Source: Spirochaetales bacterium (lineage in GTDB: Bacteria > Spirochaetota > Spirochaetia > SPDA01). Taken from it: a DNA stretch of 6,212 nucleotides. Below the pieces are notes generated by a model, which worked only from the letters and a program-made list of their open reading frames with translations, did not search any database and was not told where the DNA came from. The stretch is from the NCBI GenBank assembly GCA_004525155.1, contig SPDA01000126.1:1-6212 (forward strand), given 5' to 3'. A program made the position numbers and the translations under genes. The first letter of the stretch is position 1, and each line of letters opens with the position of its first letter. This document shows, in pieces, positions 1 to 6,212 of the stretch.

Positions 1-609
1 CTGAAGCGCTGCCGGGATAAGAACCTGGACTCCCTGGCCGCGGAACTCAAGGGCAGGAATGTGGCTGTCGTGGGCGGCGGTTCCGTTGCCATAGACTGCG
101 CCGAAAGTTCCGTAAAACTGGGGGCGAAAAACGTGTACCTTGTTTACCGGCGCTCCTTTCAGCAGATGCCCGCGGAAGAAAACGAAAGGGTCCATGCCAT
201 GGAGGAAGGGGTGCAGTTCCTTCTCCTGAGCCAGCCTGTCGATTATAGGGATAACTCTGGCAGGGTATCCGGTGTAGTGCTCCGCCGCACGGAACTGGGC
301 GATGCGGACGCTTCCGGAAGACGGAAACCTGTTGAAATAGCCGGTTCCGAGTGGGTGCTCAAGGCCGATGTGGTGGTTGAGGCAATAGGCAACAAGGCCC
401 CCGAAGGGAGCCCCGCATGGTATCCCGGGGTCCAGGTGGACGGCAAAAATCTCATCAAGGCGGACAAGGCTACGGGAAAAACGTCCCTTCCCGGGGTGTT
501 TGCCGGCGGCGATATCGTCAGGGGTCCGTCCCTCGTTGTCGAAGCGGTACAGGACGGGAAGGCCGCGGCTGCGGCGATCGCCGACTATATTTCCAGGGAG
601 GCGCACTGA
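1..609 (+). CDS. preT: PreT-type NAD(P)H/FAD subunit of dihydropyrimidine dehydrogenase (3' part)
   Basis: This is the C-terminal 202 residues of a glutamate-synthase-small-subunit-like flavoprotein; the reading frame is open at the left edge, so the start and any N-terminal Fe-S and FAD region lie outside. The visible part opens a Rossmann NAD(P)H-binding fold: VAVVGGGSVAIDCAE at about residues 21-35, followed by the second strand ending in VYRR. Near the C-terminus, GVFAGGDIVRGPSLVVEAV followed by an Ala-rich helix is the family's FAD-contacting ending. In the known E. coli PreTA enzyme, PreT takes electrons from NADH and passes them through FAD and Fe-S clusters to PreA, in the cytoplasm. 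Its stop codon shares one base with the preA start, which suggests translational coupling. Sequence alone cannot exclude another GltD-like partner subunit, but the preA neighbour makes PreT the best call. Confidence 0.88.
   Translation: MKRCRDKNLDSLAAELKGRNVAVVGGGSVAIDCAESSVKLGAKNVYLVYRRSFQQMPAEENERVHAMEEGVQFLLLSQPVDYRDNSGRVSGVVLRRTELGDADASGRRKPVEIAGSEWVLKADVVVEAIGNKAPEGSPAWYPGVQVDGKNLIKADKATGKTSLPGVFAGGDIVRGPSLVVEAVQDGKAAAAAIADYISREAH
595..601 (+). promoter_or_regulatory. Shine-Dalgarno site for preA
   Basis: AGGGAGG lies inside the last codons of preT, 7 bases before the ATG at 609. It fixes the preA start there, although the same frame stays open upstream to an ATG at 417 that would overlap preT by nearly 200 bases. 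Confidence 0.85.
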
Positions 610-1925
610 TGGTCAGCAAACCGGATTTATCGATAGATTTCTGCGGGGTCCGTTTCAAGAATCCCTTCTGCCTTTCATCCTCGCCCGTGTCGAACAGCGC
701 GGAGATGGTGGCACAGGCCTTCGAGGCAGGCTGGAGCGGGGTCGCTTTCAAGACCCTCAATTCCGACCGGGTTCCCATCATTCACCCTTCCCCGCGCATG
801 AACGCGTACCATTACGACAACAAGCGCCTGGTGGGCCTGCAGAACGTGGAACAGATCTCCGACAGGCCCCTGAAGGACAACCTGCTCGACATGCTCTATC
901 TGAAAAAGCATTACCCGGACCATATCGTCATGTCCAGCATCATGGGATTCTCCAGCGCCGAGTGGGAATACCTGGCCAGGGTATCCGAAGACAACGGCGC
1001 CGACATGCTGGAACTTAATTTTTCCTGCCCCCACATGACGGTGGAGGGTTCCGGGCACAAGGTGGGTCAATCCTTCCACCTGCTGGAACAATTCACCGCC
1101 GTCGTTAAGAAAGTCGTGAAGATCCCTGTAATCGCCAAGATGACGCCCAACATAACGGACATGACGGAACCGGCCATTTTTGCGAGACAGGGCGGGGCAG
1201 ACGCAATATCCGCAATCAATACCATCCGCGCCATTTCGGAAATAGGGATCGACGACTGGGTGCCGAAACCGAATGTACACGGTATCGGAGCAAGGAGCGG
1301 TTATTCGGGACCGGCGGTCAAGCCCATAGCCATTAGGTTTATAGCGGACATGGCTAAATGCGAAGAACTTGGCCTGCCCCTCTCGGCCATGGGCGGCATC
1401 GAGACCTGGATAGACGCACTGGAGTTCATGCTTGCGGGCGCATCGAACCTGCAGGTGACGACCGGCATCATCCATTACGGATACCGCATCGTGGAAGACA
1501 TGATAGAGGGACTCACGGACTACATGGCGGAAAAAGGCATAGCCAGGGCGCAGGATCTTGTGGGAGCCGCTCTTAAGAACGTGCAGGAGACGGACCACTT
1601 CGATCTGAAGCGCCAGGGTATTACCTCCTACGATCTCGACCGATGCATAGGCTGCGGCCAGTGCTATATCGTATGCCGCGACGCCGCCGGACAGGCGCTT
1701 GAGTGGGATTCCGCAGAACGGAGACCGAAACTGGTGGAGGACAAGTGCCTAAGCTGCATGATCTGCAGTTTCGTTTGCCCCGTGACGGACCTCATTACCT
1801 ACAGGGAAATGCCGCAGGCCTGGGAGCGGAGGGAAACCGCCGTCATGGATTCCTCACTGGAAAAGGAGCTGAAGCTTGCAAAAATGGGCGCCATCGAAGA
1901 CGCCGTCAAGGGATGTGTTGACTGA
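609..1925 (+). CDS. preA: Dihydropyrimidine dehydrogenase catalytic subunit PreA
   Basis: This 438-residue protein would reduce uracil or thymine to the 5,6-dihydro form, using electrons passed from PreT. The N-terminus (DLSIDFCGVRFKNPFCLSSSP after the first residues) and the FMN-binding TIM barrel follow E. coli PreA closely as I remember it. The barrel shows ELNFSCPH with Asn137 and Cys140; by alignment to dihydroorotate dehydrogenases and mammalian DPD, Cys140 is the catalytic acid/base. KMTPN (177-181), AINT (around 204) and the GGIETW and LQVTTGI segments fit flavin and substrate binding. A C-terminal ferredoxin domain carries two [4Fe-4S] motifs: Cys346/349/352/356 and Cys380/383/386/390. 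Length is slightly above that of E. coli PreA (about 411). The start is set by the ATG at 609, overlapping the preT stop, with a strong ribosome site. All catalytic and cluster residues I could check are present. Confidence 0.95.
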   Translation: MVSKPDLSIDFCGVRFKNPFCLSSSPVSNSAEMVAQAFEAGWSGVAFKTLNSDRVPIIHPSPRMNAYHYDNKRLVGLQNVEQISDRPLKDNLLDMLYLKKHYPDHIVMSSIMGFSSAEWEYLARVSEDNGADMLELNFSCPHMTVEGSGHKVGQSFHLLEQFTAVVKKVVKIPVIAKMTPNITDMTEPAIFARQGGADAISAINTIRAISEIGIDDWVPKPNVHGIGARSGYSGPAVKPIAIRFIADMAKCEELGLPLSAMGGIETWIDALEFMLAGASNLQVTTGIIHYGYRIVEDMIEGLTDYMAEKGIARAQDLVGAALKNVQETDHFDLKRQGITSYDLDRCIGCGQCYIVCRDAAGQALEWDSAERRPKLVEDKCLSCMICSFVCPVTDLITYREMPQAWERRETAVMDSSLEKELKLAKMGAIEDAVKGCVD

Positions 1926-1928
1926 TAC

Positions 1929-1934
1929 GGGAGG
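1929..1934 (+). promoter_or_regulatory. Shine-Dalgarno site for dihydropyrimidinase
   Basis: GGGAGG sits in the 15-base gap after preA, 6 bases before the ATG at 1941. It supports that start and translation from a shared operon transcript. Confidence 0.82.
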
Positions 1935-1940
1935 CAGAGC

Positions 1941-3344
1941 ATGAGAATTGTCATAAAGAATGGAACAGTAGTAACTACGGAAGGAGTTTTTTCCGCTGAC
2001 GTGGTCATTGACGGTGAAACAATAACCGCGGTCGGCGCGAATATTGCAAAGGATTACGAGAAAACCGCCCAGGAAACGGTGAACGCCGCGGGTATGTATG
2101 TGCTCCCCGGCGCCATAGACCCTCATACCCACATTGCCATGCCCTTTATGGGTACCTCCGCCCAGGACGATTACAAAACAGGCACCATTGCGGCCGCCTG
2201 CGGCGGAGTAACCTGCCTGGTGGACTTCGAACTGCAGCAGAAGGGCGAATCAATTTTGGGCGGCATCGAACGGAAGATCTCCTGGGCCGAAGGCAAAGCG
2301 GCCGTGGATTACTCCCTGCACCCGGCCATCATGGATCCGCGGCCCGAGATAATAGACGAAGTGAAGAAAGCCATCAGGGATTACGGTACCCCGAGTTTCA
2401 AGGTGTTCTTTGTGTATGATTTCAGGGTGGATGATGCCGTTCTCATCAAGCTCCTCGCAGAGACGAAGGAACACGGCGGCCTGGTGCAGCTCCACGCCGA
2501 GAACCCCTACATCATCCAGCATATGAACGAGGTCCTGGCCAAGCAGGGCAAGCTGGAGCCTTACTATCACGCCAAAAGCAGGCCTAATATCGCGGAGGCG
2601 GAAGCCGTTCACCGGGCCATCACCATGACGGAACTGACGGATTCGAGGATTTACATCGTTCATCTTTCCTCGATGGAGGGGCTCGCGGAAATTCAGACAG
2701 CCCGGGACAGGGGAATTGCGGTGTACAGTGAAACCTGCCCCCAATACCTGCTTCTGAACGAGGACAGGTACAAGGAGCCGGACTGGAACGGGGCCAAGTA
2801 TGTGATGTCTCCGCCTTTACGGACGAAGGAGAGCAGCGACGCCCTGTGGAAGGGCTTACGGTTCGGTGATGTGCAGGTAGTGTCCACGGACCATTGTCCC
2901 TTCGATTTCAAGGGCAGAAAGGACATGTTCGGCAAGGAAGACTATAAAAAAATTCCGAACGGGGCGCCGGGAGTGGAAACTCTCCTCATGCTTCTCCATT
3001 CGGAGGGTGTCGTGAAAGGCAGGATAAGCCTCCGGAAAATGGTGGATGTTCTTTCAACCGGTACCGCCCGGATGTTCGGTCTTACAAAGAAGGGGTCCGT
3101 AACCCCGGGCAAGGACGCTGACCTGGTTGTGTTCAACCCGAACCAGAAGTTCGTCATAACGCAGAAGAAACTGCACCAGAACGTGGATTACACGCCTTAC
3201 GAGGGCATGGAAGTGACGGGAATGCCCTCGAAGGTCTATTCCCGGGGCCTCAAGGTTGCCGAGTGGAAGAATGATCACATGGAATTTACAGGCGAAACCG
3301 GCAGGGGCAGGTTTGTGAAACGTGCCCCCTTCGAAGGATTTTAA
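1941..3344 (+). CDS. hydA: Dihydropyrimidinase (D-hydantoinase family)
   Basis: This 467-residue amidohydrolase-superfamily protein would hydrolyse 5,6-dihydrouracil or dihydrothymine to N-carbamoyl-beta-alanine or its methyl homologue. The full binuclear metal site is visible: DPHTH gives His62 and His64; Lys154 in SFKVFFVY is the expected carbamylated lysine bridging the two metals; His185 in LHAEN, His241 in IVHLSS and Asp317 in STDHCPF complete it. Tyr159, five residues after the lysine, sits where the substrate-contacting tyrosine of dihydropyrimidinases lies. The N-terminal small beta domain (MRIVIKNGTVV) and the C-terminal KDADLVVFNP strand, which returns to it, are typical, and the length is normal (E. 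coli homologue about 461). Many members also open hydantoin rings, so substrate range is uncertain, but the position after preTA favours dihydropyrimidines. Confidence 0.95.
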   Translation: MRIVIKNGTVVTTEGVFSADVVIDGETITAVGANIAKDYEKTAQETVNAAGMYVLPGAIDPHTHIAMPFMGTSAQDDYKTGTIAAACGGVTCLVDFELQQKGESILGGIERKISWAEGKAAVDYSLHPAIMDPRPEIIDEVKKAIRDYGTPSFKVFFVYDFRVDDAVLIKLLAETKEHGGLVQLHAENPYIIQHMNEVLAKQGKLEPYYHAKSRPNIAEAEAVHRAITMTELTDSRIYIVHLSSMEGLAEIQTARDRGIAVYSETCPQYLLLNEDRYKEPDWNGAKYVMSPPLRTKESSDALWKGLRFGDVQVVSTDHCPFDFKGRKDMFGKEDYKKIPNGAPGVETLLMLLHSEGVVKGRISLRKMVDVLSTGTARMFGLTKKGSVTPGKDADLVVFNPNQKFVITQKKLHQNVDYTPYEGMEVTGMPSKVYSRGLKVAEWKNDHMEFTGETGRGRFVKRAPFEGF

Positions 3345-3351
3345 AGAGGAG
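3345..3351 (+). promoter_or_regulatory. Shine-Dalgarno site for beta-ureidopropionase
   Basis: AGAGGAG follows directly on the TAA stop of the dihydropyrimidinase gene, 6 bases before the ATG at 3358. It supports that start. Confidence 0.82.
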
Positions 3352-3357
3352 TAAACC

Positions 3358-4236
3358 ATGGAAACAAAACCGCGAATAGTCCGCTGCGGCCTCATTCAGG
3401 CTTCCAATCCAAAACACGAAGGTACGCTCGCTGAAATCAAGGAAGCGATGATTCAGAAACATCTTCCCATGGTGGAGGATGCCGGCAAAAAGGGCGTACA
3501 GATACTCTGCCTGCAGGAGATATTCCACGGACCCTACTTCTGTGCGGAACAGGATATCCGCTGGTATGAAACGGCTGAACCTGTACCAGGCCCCATAACG
3601 GAACGTTTCGCCGAATACGCCAGGAAATACAGCATGGTGCTGATCCTGCCCGTTTATGAAAAAGCCATGGACGGGGTGTATTACAATACCGCCGCCGTAC
3701 TGGATGCGGATGGTTCTTTTATCGGCAAGTTCAGGAAGGTTCACATTCCCCATACCTGGCCGGGGTTCTGGGAAAAATTCTACTTCAAACCCGGCAACCT
3801 GGGGTTCCCCGTATTCGAGACAGCCTATGCCGATATCGGCATATACATTTGCTACGACAGGCATTTTCCCGAATGCGCCAGGATCCTCGCCCTCCGGGGA
3901 GCTGAAACTCTGTTCAACCCATCGGCCACGACCACGGGAAAATCCCAGTACCTCTGGGAGCTGGAACAGCCGGCACAGGCTGCCGCGAACGGCGTTTTTA
4001 TCGGAGCCAACAACCGGGTGGGCCTGGAAAAACCCTGGGAATTCGGTGAATTTTACGGTTCAAGCTACTTCGTAGACCCCCGGGGCAAAATAATGGTCAA
4101 GGGCAGCGCGGACAGGGATGAACTCGTGTTCGCGGATCTCAATCTTGAGCTTATCAGGGAAGTGCGCGACGGCTGGCAGTTCTTCAGGGACAGGAGACCG
4201 GAGATGTATGATGATATAGTTGACTTTATTCCTTGA
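3358..4236 (+). CDS. Beta-ureidopropionase-type carbon-nitrogen hydrolase (nitrilase superfamily)
   Basis: This 292-residue cytoplasmic enzyme would hydrolyse N-carbamoyl-beta-alanine to beta-alanine, CO2 and ammonia, the last step of reductive pyrimidine breakdown. The nitrilase catalytic triad is complete: Glu54 (LCLQEIF), Lys127 (FRKVHIPH) and Cys165 (IYICYDRHFPE). GNLGFPVF (146-153), FNPSAT (186-191), FYGSSYF (232-238) and the C-terminal DLNLELIREVRDGWQFFRDRRPEMY resemble animal beta-ureidopropionase (UPB1). In contrast, PYFCAEQD (59-66) and EKFYFKPG (139-146) are also seen in N-carbamoylputrescine amidases, so family assignment rests partly on operon context. The gene starts 13 bases after the dihydropyrimidinase stop. 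It lacks the long N-terminal extension of the animal enzyme, as is usual for bacterial members. Alternatives are N-carbamoyl-D-amino-acid hydrolase or carbamoylputrescine amidase. Confidence 0.88.
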   Translation: METKPRIVRCGLIQASNPKHEGTLAEIKEAMIQKHLPMVEDAGKKGVQILCLQEIFHGPYFCAEQDIRWYETAEPVPGPITERFAEYARKYSMVLILPVYEKAMDGVYYNTAAVLDADGSFIGKFRKVHIPHTWPGFWEKFYFKPGNLGFPVFETAYADIGIYICYDRHFPECARILALRGAETLFNPSATTTGKSQYLWELEQPAQAAANGVFIGANNRVGLEKPWEFGEFYGSSYFVDPRGKIMVKGSADRDELVFADLNLELIREVRDGWQFFRDRRPEMYDDIVDFIP

Positions 4237-4244
4237 TATCATCA
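4209..4244. repeat. 9-bp perfect inverted repeat spanning the amidohydrolase stop codon
   Basis: TGATGATAT at 4209-4217 is the exact reverse complement of ATATCATCA at 4236-4244, with an 18-base loop that contains most of the last codons. The stem is AT-rich and is not followed by a run of T, so it does not look like an intrinsic terminator. It could be a weak mRNA structure between the amidohydrolase gene and the next gene, or chance. Confidence 0.4.
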
Positions 4245-4249
4245 ATACT

Positions 4250-4253
4250 GAGG
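4250..4253 (+). promoter_or_regulatory. Possible displaced Shine-Dalgarno site (weak)
   Basis: GAGG is the only purine core resembling a ribosome site between the amidohydrolase stop and the ATG at 4275. It lies 21 bases before that ATG, too far for normal function. Nearer the ATG there is only an A-rich stretch with AGCAG. The gene may rely on translational coupling or on unstructured A-rich leader sequence. Confidence 0.25.
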
Positions 4254-4274
4254 CATCAAAAAAGCAGAAAAATC

Positions 4275-5489
4275 ATGATAACGCGGCGATTTGTTTCCAG
4301 GGGTCATCTTATCGACTCGGGAATTCTGGCATCCATATTAAACCTCATCGTAAAGGAAGAGGCCGGTTACGAAATAGTCAAGTTCGAAATCGGCAAGACC
4401 AATGCGAACCCTTCCCAGCTGGAACTGGACGTTACCTGCGGTACGTCCGAGCAGCTGGCGGCTGTCACTCTCAAGCTGGTACAGATTGGCTGTTACGAGA
4501 AAAAAGCGACGGAAGCGCTTTTAAAACCAGCCCCCGGCGACTGCTGCGCCCCGGAGGATTTCTACTCAACCACCAACCACAAGACGGAGGTGTTCCATCA
4601 GGGCGCCTGGAGGCCGGTTGCCGGCCAGAGGATGGATGCGGTAATTGTCATAGACGGCGGCAAAGGCGCGCGCTGCAGCAAACTGCGGGATGTCCGCCCC
4701 GGGGACCTGGTTGTCTGTTCCTCGGAAAGCGTGCGTGTTTTTCCGCCGGAACGGGACAGGATAGAGAACGATCTTTTCGGGTTCATGGCGAACTCGGTAA
4801 GTTCCGAGCGGAGCGTGAACGTTGCCGTGGCGGCCCTGGCGGAGGAACTTATCCGTCAGCGGAAAAGCGGCGGCAAGGTCGTCGCAGTGGTGGGTCCTGT
4901 GGTTGTTCACACAGGCGGCGCCGATGCCCTGGGAACACTTGTCCGGGAAGGGTACATCCACGGGCTTCTTTCCGGCAACGCGCTGGCTGTGCACGACCTG
5001 GAATACCAGTTTTACGGGACGTCGCTGGGGATCGATCTTAAAACCGGAAAGTCCATGAGCGAAGGGCACAAAAACCACATGAAGGCCATAAACAGGATCT
5101 GCGGCCATGGTTCCATTAAAACAGCCATGGAAAGCGGGGACTTGACCCAGGGCATCATGTTTGAAACAATCCGCAAAGGAATTCCATACTGCCTCGCGGG
5201 ATCAATACGCGACGACGGACCCCTCCCGGAAACCGAAACGGACATGATAAAGGCCCAGGAAGCCTATGCCGCAGTACTGGAGGGAGCGACGCTGGTCCTC
5301 ATGCTCGCCAGCATGCTCCATTCCATCGGGACCGGCAACATGCTTCCATCCTGGGTCAGGACCGTCTGTATAGACATAAACCCCGCGGTGGTAACAAAAT
5401 TGTCGGACCGCGGTTCGTCGCAGGCCACGGGCATCGTCAGCGATGTGGGACTGTTTCTGCGTGCCCTGGCCCAGAAATTGTCCGAATGA
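4275..5489 (+). CDS. TIGR00300 family protein (LOR/SDH conserved region; ornithine cyclodeaminase-like)
   Basis: This 404-residue protein has the hallmarks of the TIGR00300 / PF04455 family: RGHLIDSGIL at 9-18, PEDFYSTTNH at 93-102, a Rossmann-like GGKVVAVVGPVVVHTGG at 199-215, GNALAVHD at 234-241, AGSIRDDGP at 308-316, MLHSIGTGNMLPS at 347-359 and CIDINPAVVTKLSDRG from 365. Known relatives include an archaeal ornithine cyclodeaminase (ornithine to proline plus ammonia, using bound NAD) and the C-terminal module of cyanobacterial AgrE/ArgZ. The amidinohydrolase domain of AgrE is absent here. I chose the ATG at 4275 because family members start about ten residues before GHLIDSG; a TTG at 4233 in the same frame would add 14 unconserved residues. 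The gene follows the amidohydrolase by 38 bases on the same strand, so co-transcription is likely. Its substrate here is unproven. Confidence 0.9.
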   Translation: MITRRFVSRGHLIDSGILASILNLIVKEEAGYEIVKFEIGKTNANPSQLELDVTCGTSEQLAAVTLKLVQIGCYEKKATEALLKPAPGDCCAPEDFYSTTNHKTEVFHQGAWRPVAGQRMDAVIVIDGGKGARCSKLRDVRPGDLVVCSSESVRVFPPERDRIENDLFGFMANSVSSERSVNVAVAALAEELIRQRKSGGKVVAVVGPVVVHTGGADALGTLVREGYIHGLLSGNALAVHDLEYQFYGTSLGIDLKTGKSMSEGHKNHMKAINRICGHGSIKTAMESGDLTQGIMFETIRKGIPYCLAGSIRDDGPLPETETDMIKAQEAYAAVLEGATLVLMLASMLHSIGTGNMLPSWVRTVCIDINPAVVTKLSDRGSSQATGIVSDVGLFLRALAQKLSE

Positions 5490-5520
5490 GCCGTCCCGGA
5501 AAATAACCATTAATACGTCC

Positions 5521-5526
5521 AAGGAG
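5521..5526 (+). promoter_or_regulatory. Shine-Dalgarno site for pheS
   Basis: AAGGAG lies 8 bases before the ATG at 5535. It fixes the start of the synthetase gene in the 45-base gap, in which I see no convincing terminator hairpin or promoter. Confidence 0.85.
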
Positions 5527-5534
5527 AATCATAC

Positions 5535-6212
5535 ATGGATGTCGATATAAAAAGTCTTCACCCTCTCGAAATAAAACTGCTGCTCTATGCAGGCAAAAGG
5601 CAGCTGAGCGCAGAGTTGCTGGAAAAAGAATTGAATTTTATTCCGGGCCAGGCAAACCAGGCTTTCAACTGGCTTGCGTCAAAAGGGCTCATCCGGGAGA
5701 GCGGCCGGATAAAAAAAACATACTATGAACTGACGGAACTCGGAAAACGGTACAGTGCCGAAGGCACCCCGGGCGAGAGAATATACCGTTTTATTGAAAA
5801 AAACGGGCCGGCCACGATGCCGGAACTATGCACGTCCCTTTCCATGGAAAACAGGGACGCGGGTTCCGCCTTCGGCGAATGGTCGAAGGAAGGCGTCCTG
5901 CGCATGGGTCCCGATAAAAAAGTGGAAAAAATCGCGGAAACGGATATATCTCCGCTGCTCGGGGGTATCCGGTCCGTCCTCGACAAGGCAGCCGGCGCCT
6001 TCGAGTTCAGGCTGGAGCAGTCGGGCTTGAGCTCCGAGGAGACTGTCTCCGCCGATTCAATCAGCAAGATCCGGGGTGCGGCTTCATCCCCCTTCAAACT
6101 GCTGGAGCGGGAGGAGGTAAGCTATGTCCTTACCGACGCAGGTCATGCCGCGGCGGAAGAGCTTAAAAAATCGGGCTCCTCGGGTGATGAAATCGGCCAG
6201 CTGACCCAGGAA
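5535..6212 (+). CDS. pheS: Phenylalanyl-tRNA synthetase alpha subunit, archaeal/eukaryotic type (5' part)
   Basis: The frame stays open from the ATG to the right edge, giving the first 226 residues of a protein whose catalytic domain lies outside. The N-terminus with LHPLEIKLLL (8-17), GQANQAFNWLASKGLI, and then YYELTELGKRYSAEG (63-77) is the winged-helix region typical of archaeal, eukaryotic cytosolic and spirochaete PheRS alpha chains; it is unlike the coiled-coil N-terminus of ordinary bacterial PheS. A further winged-helix wing, YVLTDAGHAAAEEL, starts at residue 197. IGQLTQE at the window edge matches the segment that leads into the catalytic core in this type. The enzyme would charge tRNA-Phe as an alpha2-beta2 complex in the cytoplasm; the beta subunit gene is not in view. 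A transcription factor with winged helices is an alternative, but the combined motifs fit PheS far better. Confidence 0.9.
   Translation, partial: MDVDIKSLHPLEIKLLLYAGKRQLSAELLEKELNFIPGQANQAFNWLASKGLIRESGRIKKTYYELTELGKRYSAEGTPGERIYRFIEKNGPATMPELCTSLSMENRDAGSAFGEWSKEGVLRMGPDKKVEKIAETDISPLLGGIRSVLDKAAGAFEFRLEQSGLSSEETVSADSISKIRGAASSPFKLLEREEVSYVLTDAGHAAAEELKKSGSSGDEIGQLTQE

Noticed and set aside
417..608. Upstream extension of preA to an ATG at 417
   Set aside because: The added residues are the shifted frame of preT; the ATG at 609 has a strong ribosome site and matches the family N-terminus.
1026..1070. Possible loss of the catalytic Cys in PreA (Val152 before Gly-Gln, where mammalian DPD has Cys)
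   Set aside because: Alignment to dihydroorotate dehydrogenases places the catalytic residue at the SCPH cysteine, which is present as Cys140; the Val position is not the catalytic one.
675..1598. Long minus-strand open frame of 307 codons opposite preA
   Set aside because: It lies wholly antisense to a convincing preA, its translation resembles no family I know, and long antisense frames are common in GC-rich genes.
4233..4274. TTG start for the TIGR00300 gene overlapping the amidohydrolase stop
   Set aside because: It has no ribosome site and adds 14 residues not expected in the family; the ATG at 4275 fits the usual N-terminus.
4220..5041. Plus-strand open frame of 273 codons overlapping the TIGR00300 gene
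   Set aside because: It is a shifted-frame shadow with Arg/Gly/Ser-rich low-complexity translation; the overlapping frame matches TIGR00300 throughout.
5481..5500. Short TCCG...CGGA pairing after the TIGR00300 stop
   Set aside because: A four-base stem with a 12-base loop and no T run is too weak for a terminator.
5478..5516. Possible promoter before pheS (TTGTCC with AT-rich bases downstream)
   Set aside because: The -35-like box overlaps coding sequence, and no good -10 hexamer lies at proper spacing.

Overview
This window looks like ordinary bacterial chromosome, densely packed with genes all on the + strand. Most start codons are preceded by a clear Shine-Dalgarno sequence, and base composition is moderately GC-rich by eye. 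I see no mobile element, CRISPR array, tRNA or rRNA, and no gap longer than about 45 bases between genes.

Positions 1-4236 encode what looks like a complete reductive pyrimidine degradation route in pathway order. It starts with the C-terminal half of a PreT-type flavoprotein (cut by the window edge). PreA follows (dihydropyrimidine dehydrogenase, overlapping preT by one base), then dihydropyrimidinase, then a nitrilase-superfamily beta-ureidopropionase. Together they would reduce uracil or thymine with NAD(P)H, open the dihydropyrimidine ring, and hydrolyse the N-carbamoyl-beta-amino acid to a beta-amino acid, CO2 and ammonia.

Positions 4275-5489 hold a stand-alone member of the TIGR00300 / LOR-SDH conserved-region family. 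This family includes archaeal ornithine cyclodeaminase and the C-terminal module of cyanobacterial AgrE/ArgZ. It lies 38 bases after the amidohydrolase and is plausibly in the same operon. Its role in pyrimidine catabolism is not obvious, which makes it the most interesting point of the window.

Positions 5535-6212 are the start of a phenylalanyl-tRNA synthetase alpha subunit of the archaeal/eukaryotic type, cut by the right edge. Spirochaetes are the classic bacteria with this PheRS type, so a spirochaete or a relative is my best guess for the host. This is an inference from one partial gene.

No transcription start, regulator, transporter or convincing terminator is visible. The operon promoter must lie upstream of the window.
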